Of a stretch of 64,000 bases of DNA, positions 46,954 through 59,300 are shown one piece after another (the first letter of the stretch is position 1; each line of letters starts with the position of its first letter). Position numbers and translations under genes: made by a program. The DNA is taken from assembly GCA_038049695.1 (NCBI GenBank), contig CP142453.1, forward strand, positions 126,269,001 to 126,333,000, written 5' to 3'. Under the pieces are notes generated by a model. The model made no database searches, had not been told where the DNA came from, and worked only from the letters and a program-made list of their open reading frames with translations. Origin of the DNA: Cinnamomum chago (lineage: Eukaryota > Streptophyta > Magnoliopsida > Laurales > Lauraceae).

Positions 46954-49900
46954 ATGAGGAAGACTAGGAGAGAAGCTCATCCTCTGCTGAGAGGGGGGAG
47001 AAGAGAAGGCAGTTACAGTCATGGGTTCTCTTCATCTGAGATCCAGTCACTGTCTTCCATCTGTGGAACCTTCATACCCTCTGTTCCAATGGAAAGCACC
47101 TACATTACTGGAAAGGGGGACCCACCAAGCAAGACCCTTGAGTCCTACTACCTTGCTTCTGGCTCTCAGCATCCTATTCCAGATGAGGTAGTTTGGGTTA
47201 CCCTTATTTTATTTGTTTAGTTAGCTTGAAGTCTGGTTTGGTATTGTGTGTGGTGTTTTCCCCCCTAATTCTTGTTTGCCTTTTTTTTTTTTTTTTTCCC
47301 TTCATTTATTTTTAAATCTTTTGTTACTAATGGGTTGCTGAACAAGTCATCTGTGATCTAATATATTTTGTACTGATAAGAAAACAATAAGAATATTGCT
47401 GTTATTGCCACTATTGCTATTTTATTGTTGTTTTAGGAGATGAAGAATGGTATGCCTAGTGGTATTGTACAGTTTCCTGATGCTACCAATTAAGTACAGT
47501 GCTGGCCCCAGATTCAGTGGTCTAGTCATGAAAGCTCATAGTCATGTGTTTCTTATTTGTGTGTGTTGTGTGCTTGCAATTTACCAATTAAATGATTAAA
47601 TCCTCCAATGAATAAGTCTTATTAAGGAATCTCCACTAGGGAAGCTGATCCAGGGATTGAGTTTCTGAGGATCTATGATGCAAAGATACCTCATGGATAC
47701 GTCTTAGATAAGGCAGTAACACGGATTTTACGCATAAAAAGTGAAGTATCGGATACGATACACATGATTCCTTGCCCATTTTGAAGTATCCCTGCATCAT
47801 ATCTGAGGATGTGATTCGGTCTTTCCCATCCAGCAATGATCATGAAGAAGAAGAAAAAAGTCTAATTAATCATATCAATGGTATGGATTATCAAATAAAC
47901 CACTCTGCGTTTAGGTTTTCTTTGTATTGTATCGTTATTTGGATACAGGGTTTCTGTAATTACTTTGTTGGAGAGGGTGGAGATCTATTTTCTCAGAAAA
48001 TTGGCCATCCAAAACAGTGATTTAACCATGGGATAGTTCTATTTCACACATTAGTAGTTGCGAGATGTTGGAACACTGGAACCTGTAAAGTTATGAAAAT
48101 GCTTTAGAAGGTTTTTGCAATTCCTCAAGAAAATTGGTCTTTACACCAATGGCCCCTTTTCCTGTTTTCCTTCTATATGAAAAATGAAAAAGCCAGAAAC
48201 TTAAGGACAGAGCTTCAGGGTGCCAAAAGATGAAAATATTTAGAACATTGTCACAGAAAATTATGGATATGTTATAAGAAACGCAATTGAATGCTACCTC
48301 TTCCCATTCAACATCCCCATGCCCCCCTCTATTTTTTTTTTCCGGTGGGGGCCACTATTTTAGAACCCAACCTTCTAATTTATAATTGGCTCTAATTACT
48401 CCAACAAGAATACGCTGCACTGCATTCAAAATTTAACCCATTAAAAACTCATGAGGGTGAAGTAATTAGAGGGTTGAATTCAAGGACACTGATGACACAT
48501 ATAAATGTGCATTGTTTTGTAGTGTAGCATGGTAAGGGGTAGCACAGGATCCTTACTCATACAATAGTAAGTAGAGCAATTGATTTCTAAATCCATAGGT
48601 AGGTAACTTGTGCATCATTGTGTGTGTGACCAGAATCAGAACTTTTCATCCTGTGGAATAAATTAGTGATGGACCACAGTACAAAACTCATACCATTTGA
48701 TCACCACAATCCTTCGTCTGGGGATTTCGACGAAGACAGCGAAACATAAACTTTTATTTGTTCATTTATTTTATTGGTACAGACTCAATCCATTCCTAAC
48801 TTTGGTTGACTTCTTTCTTAAACATGTGCTAAAAAATCATTGGGTTTGTGTAATCAGTGTTTATTTTGAATTCTGTCTTATCTAACTTAGAGCCTACTTG
48901 ATAATTTGTATCTTTCATATGTTCTTTCCATGTGTACTAAATCTAAGCATTGATATTAAAAAAGAATGATATAGGTTAAAAATATATTTGTCTCATAATT
49001 ACTTTTGGCATTTTCTTTAGAGAAAGACAATGATTTTTGAAGGGGCCTTTTCTCAGAGGGGCGAACAATAATAATGAGAGAAGTGGAAGAGTGGAACTAG
49101 GAAATGAATGGAAAATTTCCATAAGGAAATGACTCTCCACTCATCATTGTCATTGTCGACGTCTTCATCACCATCATCATCATTTTAGCCTAATCCTATT
49201 GATCTCGGATTCTGGGTCAGGATAAATGCGTTCTACTCATAAAATCACATAAACTTTGGCCATTTGTGCTGTCTTTCTTTGGTGCACAAGTGTGAGATTA
49301 CACTCTCTCTCCACCTTTTTATATGGAGATCTGAATAAATGAGATGGTATTGGATGTGCTTTTCCTCTTCCTTTTCAGAAAAAAAAAAAATCTGCACTAA
49401 TTATGAAAGAGCCCCCCTCCTGGGAAACTATTTCCTTTGTGTATGAAAAGGACAAAACTGCTTATAAGTCTTTCAAAATTGTAATTATTAAGAATTGATC
49501 CACTTTTCCTTTGGAGATCATTGTGGGTTTCCAGCTACTGCTGTATCTTCAGAGGTGGTAGACCTGTGCAAGATGCAAATAATTCTCCTGGCAGCTCCCA
49601 TTGTGTAGATGCTCTAGCCCACTGATCAAGTTAGAATGTTCTTCAAATTGGCCACAAAGTAAAAAAAATAAACAATGGAAAAGAAATTTTGGTCAGCAGC
49701 CCTCATTAAATGTTCACATAGTCTATTAATTTAATAGATTGGCCTGATTTTCAAGTAGCTGATCTATTTTTCGATTCTTTTGTATAGATTGTCACTATCT
49801 TGAAGTACTTTGTGGTCGCCCCTGGATGCTTCACGTATATTTTGTGCTAGTGTGCTTTGTTGTCATACGCTACTGAATAGAAATGAAGTATATTGTATCA

Positions 49901-50548
49901 CACTAACTACTAATGATATGCACCACAATAAATTCTAATCAGATTAAGTTTATACATGATATGCTCATATTTCTATTTAAAGTGGAAGAAGTCCAGTTTC
50001 TTTACAGAGAAAAAAAGAAAAGAAAAGGAAAATAGATAAGATTCATTTAGTGCATATCTTTCCAACTTGGTTTCTGCATAAAGAATTGAAGAGGCGAAGA
50101 CTTTGATGAAGTGGGAAAGGTTGAAGGGTGGAGATTACATATTTTGGATTTCATTTTCGTAGGAGTTCGGTGGAGTTCTACTTTCTGCTGAAACTTGACT
50201 ATCTACTCCATGAGCATAGCTCTATTTTGCTCACCTTAGTGCCTGCCCTCCCATTTTCATGGAAATAGTAAGAAAACACATGAAAGTAGGATTTTTTTTT
50301 TCAATAAACTTCATGGCTTATATCAAAAGATTAATAAAACCTATCAAAGATGTTCAAAATATAAAACAAGCAATACTCTCTTTTAGAAACAATGCTTCTG
50401 TTCGTATTGCTTGGCTACTTCATTGTGAAACAAAAGCAATATCATGTGCTATAATATCAATATTCTAAAAACTGTTTGTTTCTAGTTTCTTAGTATAACT
50501 CACCACTTTTTTGCTAGTGATATGAATATTAGAGAAGTGTATCATAAT

Positions 50549-50601
<53 letters not shown>

Positions 50602-53600
50602 GTTGAGGCATGAATCATAATTTTGGTCCTTATGTTTCCATCTATCCATCAACTTGAGACAGGTTGCAGAGATTTTGAGGAAGAGGGCTATTCCAGAGGC
50701 CGTCTCCTTAATTAGATGGGTCCTATGGATATTGGCTACCAGATTGGGGACACTGATTCTATGTGGGTTTGCTAGTTTTAGCTGGAAATATCCATTCATT
50801 TACAAGTTCTCAGAAATTCCTGCGGAGAAGAGAGAGGAGATTCTGAAGAGTTGGTCAAGAGAAAGGTCTCTAATTGCTTTGAAGTTGGCCTTTGTGCTGC
50901 TTAAGGTCTTCTGCTTCTACGTATTCTTTTCATTGGTAAGGTGTCTGTCATACATACTACCATTTCTACCATGTGTCATTTCTCATCATGGGCTGGGTTG
51001 CATTTGGTTGCTATAACTATTTACTTAAATATTAAACATTGGTCTATTAATGAGAATGTTGAAAAGAAATGAGCACTGGCCTGCATTCAGTTCAAGTACA
51101 TAACTGGATTTATGGATTCCACCAGTCTCCTGAAATGGCAGTCTTCAGTGAAGATTTTCAGATGTTTGCCCCTAGTTATCTTCACCCTCTTCTAGTACAG
51201 GCAGGGTATTTGATTTCTTTAATAGAAACTGAAATGGGAATCTCAACCATTTCCCAAATCCAAACAGCTTCGCTTCTGAAAATGGGAGAAAATCTACCTC
51301 AGGGTATTTCAACTGAAGCACCTGCAGCGTTTTATTCATTTCAATCATTTTCAGGATCTCATCCCTTTCTAGTGCTTGCAGCTCAGCTGTTACGATGACC
51401 TCCTCAACCCACATTTGCAGTGGGCCCTTCTTATAAAGGGGCTTAATTCTCATATCTCATGATTCCATATATATAAGTTCCTAGACATACATGCTTGGAT
51501 AAATTATGCATCTCTTGGTCTTGAGTGGTTTGTGCACACACGTGTGCAAGTGTCCCTTACTATTTAGACACACCGTAATAGCAGCTTAGTTGCACCATAT
51601 TAAGGTGCATATTACATGTATTCGGACCTGTGGTGTGAACATCCAAAACATCCATCTGAACCATCTGATTTTGGTCTGTGCCTCAATGCAACTAAAGCCA
51701 AACATGGTCGATTAGGAAGTCCATTCGGTTAGGAATTAGGATTGCCTGCTAAAGGTGAATCTTGAGATAAACATGGGCAATTTAAGATGGGAGTATCATT
51801 TTGCAAATATCAATTGCATATTATCATCTTTATTTATTTATTTTTTGTAGAAGCATATTACCATCTTAATGATGTGATTTTGATGAAGTTCTATCTGGGG
51901 GGAAAATGTCTTAGGCAAGTGTACAGGCAAATGAAGACTCTCATGCCGCTGTACCATTTCAAGTTCCTGACTATTCTTTCTTCTCCTGCAGACTGATGAG
52001 AATTCAGAAAACCCAGTATTCAATGCAATTGGGTATAGAATAGACACTGGTGATGATGGTGATGATGAAACATTATCTAAAAACCAAAGTGAGAGGCCTC
52101 TCCAAAAGGGTATCATAGACACTGCCAATCTATCAGAAACATCTTTCCTCGACTCCCTTACTGAGAAAGGCATACAAGTCACATTGGATCCTGTCCTTGA
52201 CCTTTACAAACTCAAATGCGACGTTGTCGTTGTTGGCTCTGGTTCAGGCGGTGGAGTTGCAGCAGCAGTTCTTGCAAGTTCTGGCCAAAAGGTCATTGTC
52301 CTTGAGAAAGGAAACTACTTCACACCTGAAGATTATTCCAGTATTGAAGCCCCTTCCTTGAATCAAATGTATGAATCAGGTGGAATTCTATCAACACTTG
52401 ATGGGAAGACGATGATATTTGCTGGATCAACAGTCGGGGGTGGTTCAGCAGTAAACTGGTCAGCCTCAATAAAGACACCAAAAGGTGTCCTCAATGAATG
52501 GGCAGAAATCCAAAAGCTGTCTCTCTTTGCAAATGCAGAATATCATATGGCTATGGACGCTGTCTGCAAGAGGCTCGGAGTCACAGAGAATTGTCTGGAG
52601 GAAGGATTGCAAAATCAAGTTCTTCGGAAGGGGTGTGAGAATCTTGGTCTGAAGGTAGAATATGTTCCACGGAACTCCTCAGAGAGGCATTACTGTGGTT
52701 CTTGCGGTTACGGTTGTAAAACAGGAGAGAAAAGAGGAACTGATTCAACATGGTTAGTTGACGCTGTAAACTCAGGTGCTGTGATCTTAACAGGATGCAA
52801 AGCAGAGAAATTTATACTGGAAGACAACAAATCAGGCCAAAAGAAGAGGAAGGAGTGCTTGGGAGTGATGGCACAGACTCTCAATGGTAACATTAAGAAG
52901 AGATTACAAATTCAAGCAAAAATCACTATTTCAGCATGTGGGTCTCTCTTGACACCCCCTTTAATGATATCTAGTGGGCTACAGAACCCTAACATAGGCA
53001 AAAACCTTCATCTCCACCCTGTTACAATGGTATGGGGATATTTTCCCGACTCTGCATCACATCTCAAGGGTAAAATATTTGAAGGCGGGATAATTACATC
53101 GTTACACAAAGTGTTATCTGATGATTCAAATGTTCGGGCTGTCATAGAAGCGCCTGCGCTTGGGCCTTCTTCATTTTCTGCTCTGGTTCCTTGGGTATCT
53201 GGACTGGATATGAAGGAGAGGATGCTAAAATACGGGCGGACTGCACATTTATTTCCACTGATAAGAGATTGTGGGTCTGGAGAGGTGAAGAGAGAAGGGA
53301 GGATAACATACAGGATGGCTAAATTAGACAAGGAGAATTTAAGAGCTGGAATGCAGAGGGCGCTAAAGATTCTGGTTGCGGCTGGGGCGGTGGAGGTGGG
53401 TACCCATCGGAGTGACGGGCAGAGATTGAAGTGCAAAGGGATAAGACAAGAAGATTTGGATCAATTCTTGGATGAGGTAAATGTAGTGGGAGGACCAAGG
53501 TCAAGGGAAGAGCACTGGACTCTCTACTGCTCTGCTCATCAGATGGGGAGTTGTAGAATGGGTGCCAGTGAGGAAGAGGGTGCAGTTGATGAGAATGGGG

Positions 53601-53737
53601 AGAGTTGGGAGGCAGAAGGGCTGTTTGTATGCGATGGGAGCATATTACCAAGTGCAGTTGGGGTGAATCCCATGATCACCATCCAATCTGTTGCTTACTG
53701 TATCTCCAAAAGAATGGCAGATTCTCTGAAGAACTGA
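46954..53737 (+). CDS. FAO: Long-chain fatty alcohol oxidase (GMC oxidoreductase)
   Basis: Membrane-bound flavoenzyme that oxidises long-chain fatty alcohols to aldehydes with oxygen (EC 1.1.3.20), acting in omega-oxidation and wax lipid turnover. Exons are 46954-47187, 50663-50935 and 51992-53737, all phase 0, for 750 aa, a normal family length. Exon 1 has the plant FAO opening ([23 protein letters not shown]). Exon 2 carries two hydrophobic stretches at about 92-114 and 148-169, likely membrane anchors. Exon 3 has the FAD motif GSGSGG (251-256), [13 protein letters not shown] (314-326), [25 protein letters not shown] (His near 685) and the closing GVNPMIT of GMC oxidases. The start is the first ATG after an in-frame GTG at 46948. 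No break is seen and the gene looks functional. A decayed fragment of the same family lies at 55365-55790. Confidence 0.95.
47673..47802. mobile_element. 130-bp MITE with perfect 8-bp target duplication
   Basis: The left end CTATGATGCAAAGATAC and right end GTATCCCTGCATCATAT are inverted. Identical CTGAGGAT flanks it (47665-47672 and 47803-47810), which fits hAT. It is related to the element at 58476-58818. Confidence 0.8.
50552..50599. repeat. (CT)24 microsatellite
   Basis: An uninterrupted CT run in FAO intron 1, about 65 bp upstream of the splice acceptor. Confidence 0.95.
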
Positions 53738-55364
53738 CTGGGGAAATTTATCTATTGATGCAGTTGCTAGTTTCTCACCTTTTTTTTTTCTCTCTGAATG
53801 GCAGTCTCTCTAAGCAATCCTAGTTTCTCACTTGCCAATTGTAGATTTCATAAATAACATGAAGTAGAAAATAAGGCAGAGGTATAGTTGTGTAGACCTA
53901 GTGTTCAAACTGCTTTATGCAGTCAATGATTGTGATTGATTATAATAAACTTTTCAGTAATTTTCCTTCACATTTCGTTACATTATGAAGGCTCTTGAGT
54001 TTTACTGGTGTTACTTTTGGTACCTAGCCGCGGGCGCGGGACCCATGAGAAATTCTGGTAGAACCCTCGGCAGTTGAATGAGAAACAGGCTATCCAACCA
54101 ACTGGGCAACCCCTAGTTCTCTTAAGTTTTACTGGTGTGGATGTATCAACACAAACCGCTAAGCTTATTGTTACTCTTCACGAAGCACCTTCCTTCTCGA
54201 AATTGTCATAATTCACCCATTCTCGTTGTACTTTCCAAATAAAACACTCTTTACCTCATAGAAAATCTAGGTTTGGCCCTCAAACCAGCTAATGTTCTCT
54301 TCCTGTATTTAATCGTCTCACACTTTTACCTCATAAGTCATACTCTCAGAGTTTAAACTTTAAAAGCGTCTCTTCACGCTATTCAAAGAAAAATGCTCTC
54401 TCTGTTTAAACTTTTGTTTGTTTGGTAGAACCTTTCAGTTTAAACTTTTTTAGCATCTCTTCACACTATACAAACAGAAATTTCAGAAAAGAGGCCTCTT
54501 CAGTGTCAAACATCAAACAGAACCATCTCTCAACTCCCTCATTCATTCAGGGACCTGCCCAAAATCTCTATAGACTCGAGTGCGACTAAGGCTGGCAGTG
54601 GCAATGGGCTGGCTAGCCGGTAGGGTCCTGAAGTCTGGCCACGTTCATTCAGGTTTGGACATGTTTATAAGGCTAGTGTTATGGTCAGCCCCTAAAAAGT
54701 AAGCCCAATAAACATGAGGATCAGGCTTGAGCATCTACTTCAAAACCTGTCAGCTCAGCCTATATCATTTATGGCCTGATCTTATTTGTTCATTCCTTTT
54801 TTTTTTTATCTCAAAAGAGCCTATACAAGTGGGAAGAGGAAGCTTACACAGTAGAAGGAAGTCTACAAAGTGAAAAGGATAGCCCACGCACATGGGACGA
54901 GAATACCGCTGTTATCTGTTAATGAATAGATTGCTTCTATTAAACCACATTTACTATCGTTGGGCCATTCATATATGATCAAGTATACTAGTTACTTTTC
55001 CTTTTCTCTAACTATCTGACTCATATTTTGATGATCATGGGCTAATGAACTCTACAATTTATGTTAGTAAATTTGAACGAACAATTTATTGTTCTTTATT
55101 CTCGAAGGATATGACCTAATGATAACCTTACTTAGCCTTTGAAGGGTATTTTTATATATATTACTTGGTAGTTCATTGTTAAAATTAAAAACTAAGATGC
55201 CTTTAAATGGAATACTAGATAAGACTTCGGAGCTGGGTAGGCTTGATTATTTTTGCAGTGACCGTCCTTGGGCTTGACATGTAGTCCTGTAGAGCTATGT
55301 TGGACCTAATTCTGAGACTCAAAATATAAATGGCCTGAGCTTGGATGGCTAATTACACCTGCCA
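53738..55364. other. FAO 3' flank and intergenic DNA
   Basis: A possible polyadenylation signal AATAAA lies near 53944. Beyond it there is repeat-like DNA without coding frames. About 54340-54500 has a short internal duplication around TTTAAACTTT..AGC.TCTCTTCAC.CTAT.CAAA. Confidence 0.5.
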
Positions 55365-55790
55365 GTGAGATGGTGTGGTGTGTGGTTGCAGCTGTGATTG
55401 GTGCAAGTTCTAGTAAAAAAAGGTTATTGTTGGGAAATCAAAGTACTACACACCCGAATTGAATTGAAAAACTACCACACACCTGAGGATTCCCCCCAGC
55501 TCGTTCCTTCTTTATTGGTGAATCAGGTGAAATCTTCTATAATCGGTTGATGAGATGATAAAATGGTGGGCGATGTATCAGCTAGGCCTCCATAATGAAT
55601 GAGCAGAAGTCCACAAACCTCTGCCGGGTGAGCTCACAATACTCACTTGGCTACGGACAGGCTGCGACAGGAGCAGAACTCCAGATAAATTTCAAGAGTA
55701 AGGGTTTCAAAATCAAGTTCTCAGCCAAAGGTTAAGGAGTCTTGGTCTGAAGTAGAATTAAAAATCTGGCTAAGAGAACAGGAAGAAACG
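55365..55790 (+). pseudogene. Decayed FAO fragment
   Basis: The order of matches follows FAO exon 3. First comes GTTGCAGCTGTGATTGGTGCAAG (the [10 protein letters not shown] region), then ACACACCTGAGGATTCC (the FTPEDYS region) and GGTGAAATTCT-like text. Next come ATGAATGAGCAGAAGTCCA (NEWAEIQ) and CAAAATCAAGTTCT then CTTGGTCTGAAG (QNQVL...LGLK). Stops, frameshifts and deletions are many. It probably remains from a tandem FAO duplicate. Confidence 0.75.
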
Positions 55791-56325
55791 CTTCAGCTAG
55801 TTTCTTAAATATAATCTAAGCTTCTTATTTCTGCTCTTGCCTCCTGCAGGCCATCTTGAAATGGTAAATGCCAACCGATACTAGAGTATGGAACATGGCA
55901 AACAGCTACAAAGACTTCAGACTGCTTGATGTAGTCATAGGTTACCGCTGAATATCAACTAGTCTTGCCTTCATTTTTATTCGTCTGGAATTCTGAAAAA
56001 TCTCTTCTGCAGTTTGCAATGGACTGATTATTGACTTTAGCAGCTATACCATAACACGTTAGTTTTAAAGTAGAATTAAAAAGGACAACCACAAAAAATA
56101 AAGGTAAAACTAGAATCTATGATAGAGTGATTAATGACAGAATGGAAGGAATATAAATGAGGTACAAGAAAAGAGCTCCGGCTCATTTAACACCCTTATT
56201 TAGCAATTTATCTCAATCACAAATTCGATTGAGATCTTTGAAACAATTTTCAGTCTTGCATTGCACAAGGTACACAGCAAACAAGAGATTTATCAAAAAT
56301 AAAAAAGCCGCAATCAGAAGAACTC
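55791..56325. other. Gap between FAO relic and ligase gene; ligase 3' flank
   Basis: AT-rich. On the minus strand the ligase 3' UTR should begin at 56325 and run leftward. No certain polyadenylation signal was chosen. Confidence 0.45.
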
Positions 56326-59300
56326 CTAACTTGATGATGCCTTCACGGCCTTCTCAGCCGCATCATCCAGATCTTCTGCTGTGATTAATGCCATCCCACT
56401 CTCCTACACATTTATACTCAAAGATATTATTCCACAACAACAGAGAAAGAGTGCTGTTATTTCATCAGAACAGTAAAGGAATAGTTCTAGTGCGCCAGAT
56501 TCAGGACCAGTTGTATACCTTGAGAATTCTCTTCCCTTGGTCAACATTAGTGCCTTCCAGACGAACCACCACTGGTACTTTCAGTTGGACCTTACAAAGA
56601 GATCAAAATAAGTTTTGAGTCTTTCAAATCAATACTTGTGAAAGGAGCTTTGTTCTTAAAAAGAAAAAAAAAGAGTGAAAGAAAACAAAACGAAGAGAGC
56701 TTCATTCAACACAGATCTAGGTGGGTGACTGTAAATTTTCAACAGATTACTTGAAAAATGATATAAAGACATCATATTAATTGTTCATCGACTGTTACAA
56801 GAGGCAATGGTGACAACTGACAAGTTTTAGGGTGATGAATCTTCTTTTTCAAGTCAATTTGAAAAAGAGAGATAAGGTGAATATTGAAGTTCAGATGTGC
56901 TTCAAACAGGGTCTAAAATAGCCGCAGGAGGGCAAGTATCAGGCCTGCCCAAAAGATCAATAATAAATAGCGGTTAATGAATGAGGCAATCCATATAGTA
57001 AGGTATTCTTCCAAAATATACATATATATATATATTTATCTTAAAAAAAAATCCAAGAAATTTCAGAATAGCATTTACTGTTCATTAGATTAATAGATTT
57101 TGATTTTATTCCCTTTTTTGTACATTCTGACACAGTATATGCACATGCGCCAGACCTCAAAATGTCATGTAGGTCAAATTACCACTACTTGATCCTAAAC
57201 TGTTAAATTCTGATGAGGTCAGCTATTCTTTGATTGGCTAAAATACACTTTTTTAACTTAAATGCAAGTCATTAATTGTTATACATTTTTAAAAGGAAAT
57301 TTCTCAAAAACGGCCCACTTTAGAAACGCCCCTTTTTCCGCGCCTCTTATTTTTGGTCATGGGGCCCATGTTGAGTCAATCTAATCTTTTCACACACTAC
57401 CGCCCATGAATAGTCACAAGTTCACGTTTGACACTCATCTAGCTTTTCCTCACTGTTGGATTGAAATCATGATAAAATGATGCCTTTGAACCATTAAATC
57501 TTAGGGTCATTGACCAAAAGGTTAGGATGATCTTATGGACTCAAGATTTTGCATATAGGTAGGCCTCATATGGAGCTTTCCATCCAATGGACTCCCATGA
57601 TCATCATGCATCCCAATGGACCCAACTAGGAGGGACGTTTTCTCCTAAAAATTGCCCAGGCGCTGTGTAGCGCTCCCCTTTTTAAAATGTGCCAAAAGTA
57701 ATATATGTTATTTTACTTTATTTATGAACTAAGGAATAAAACTCATACCATATGAAGATGAAGTACAAAACTATTTTGAGTATGGACACCAAATGTGGCA
57801 ACAAATTAAGCAGCATAATTAGACAAGGAATTAAGTAGGTAAACATATTTTTGTTTGGTTTTTCAAGGATCGGCAAATAGAGTCATTACTTTAAAGAAAT
57901 AGCAAAAGTTAGCTCAAAACACAGATTTGGGAATCTGAACTTTTGGACATACTATAACCAAAATGTTGGCACTTCTAAATATATTTTTAAAGTCAAATCT
58001 GACCTTGACTACCCAAACACATCATACCCCTAATCTCTCCGAGATATAAAGAAAACCAAGTGAATAAGAAAAGGCAAACCCTTCCAGTTTTAAGTTGGTT
58101 GTATCAGTATGTATCAATGTGTACAGTCAGCATCATCCGTATTAGATGAGACCTGTGAATTTACAACCATGCAGCCTCAGTTAACCATGGCTCCAAACTC
58201 CAAACCAAGAGCTTTTCTAAAATTGAAATTTGATAGGCAGGGAGAGCAAACCTGGTAGATTGAGGATGTGTAATTGATAACTAGTGAGAAACTTAATTGA
58301 TTGATTCCAGTCTTATTAGTGAGAAGAAGCATAAGCTTTCCCTAAAGGTTTTAATAGTATTTAGCTTCACAATCCTACGCATAAAGGGCACTCAAATTCT
58401 ACTCCTTAGTTCTCGATAAATTTGGGTATGAAGCCATGCTGGTATCATTGATGACATTGTGTGTTTAGGTAGAAGCTATGATACCCGGATACTTGTAACA
58501 GCCCAACATATCCGTATCGAACCGATACGATACTTGTATTGGTACCTGATATTGCACCAATACTTCTAGGGAACAAGTTTAACATAACTTAATTATAAAG
58601 TCCTTTATTTCATATAGTTCTTTTAATATTTTTACTTCTTATCATAAAAAAAATGCTAGAAAAGAACAAAAGCAATGATAATTTCATTGATTCCATAGTG
58701 ATCTAAAGAAAAAATTGGGACCACCCCGTACCCGTGTCCTAAATTTTCAAAAGTGAGGAGTAGTATCACCGATCCCTGTATCAGTGTACGTATCCATATC
58801 TGTATCTGGGCATCATAGGGTGGACAATATATGTCTTTTCGTCCTACTCTTAGGGCCCGTTTGTTTGCATTAAAATACATAGCAATTGATGCTGATATGA
58901 ACTCAACCAAAGGACTATCAAAGAGGTGATGGGTGAAGGATATAAGGTGGAGGTGTAGATAGAATTTCCACTTTATTGTGCATTGAATTACTAAAATGGT
59001 GGCTGGTTATTCATCTCCCATCTTCTTTTTACTCTATTTCCCTAAAAGAAAAGGTTATTTGATGCTCATTCTTGGAAATTCACCTTTGATCTTCATTTTT
59101 AATCACTTATGGTATGAATCATGTGTATTCAATTCCTACATATTCTTATGCAAGTAAACAGGTTCTCAATAAGGTAAACCCCATCATTAGCAGTAGGATT
59201 TTAAACTTATCAGGCCAGGCTATTGCATTGGGCCTATTTAAAATTCAGGTTCTCCCTTGTCCATGCTCAGCCCATTGACACCCCTAGTTTCAGATAGTCG

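Larger units (their letters stand above)
47188..50662 (+). other. FAO intron 1
   Basis: GT-AG intron of 3475 bp (GAG|GTAGTT ... GACAG|GTTGCA). It contains a poly-T tract at 47281-47297, a 130-bp MITE at 47673-47802 and a (CT)24 run at 50552-50599 close to the acceptor. No extra exon was found, and the joined protein needs none. Confidence 0.8.

Noticed and set aside
51069-51453. Open frames on both strands in FAO intron 2
   Set aside because: The protein is complete without them, the splice borders exclude them, and they show no domain.
53008-53651. Minus-strand frames of 142 and 110 aa
   Set aside because: Both are shadows of FAO exon 3.
54029-54115. GC-rich stretch that looked like a tRNA or structured RNA
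   Set aside because: No cloverleaf, B box or matching stems could be formed by eye.
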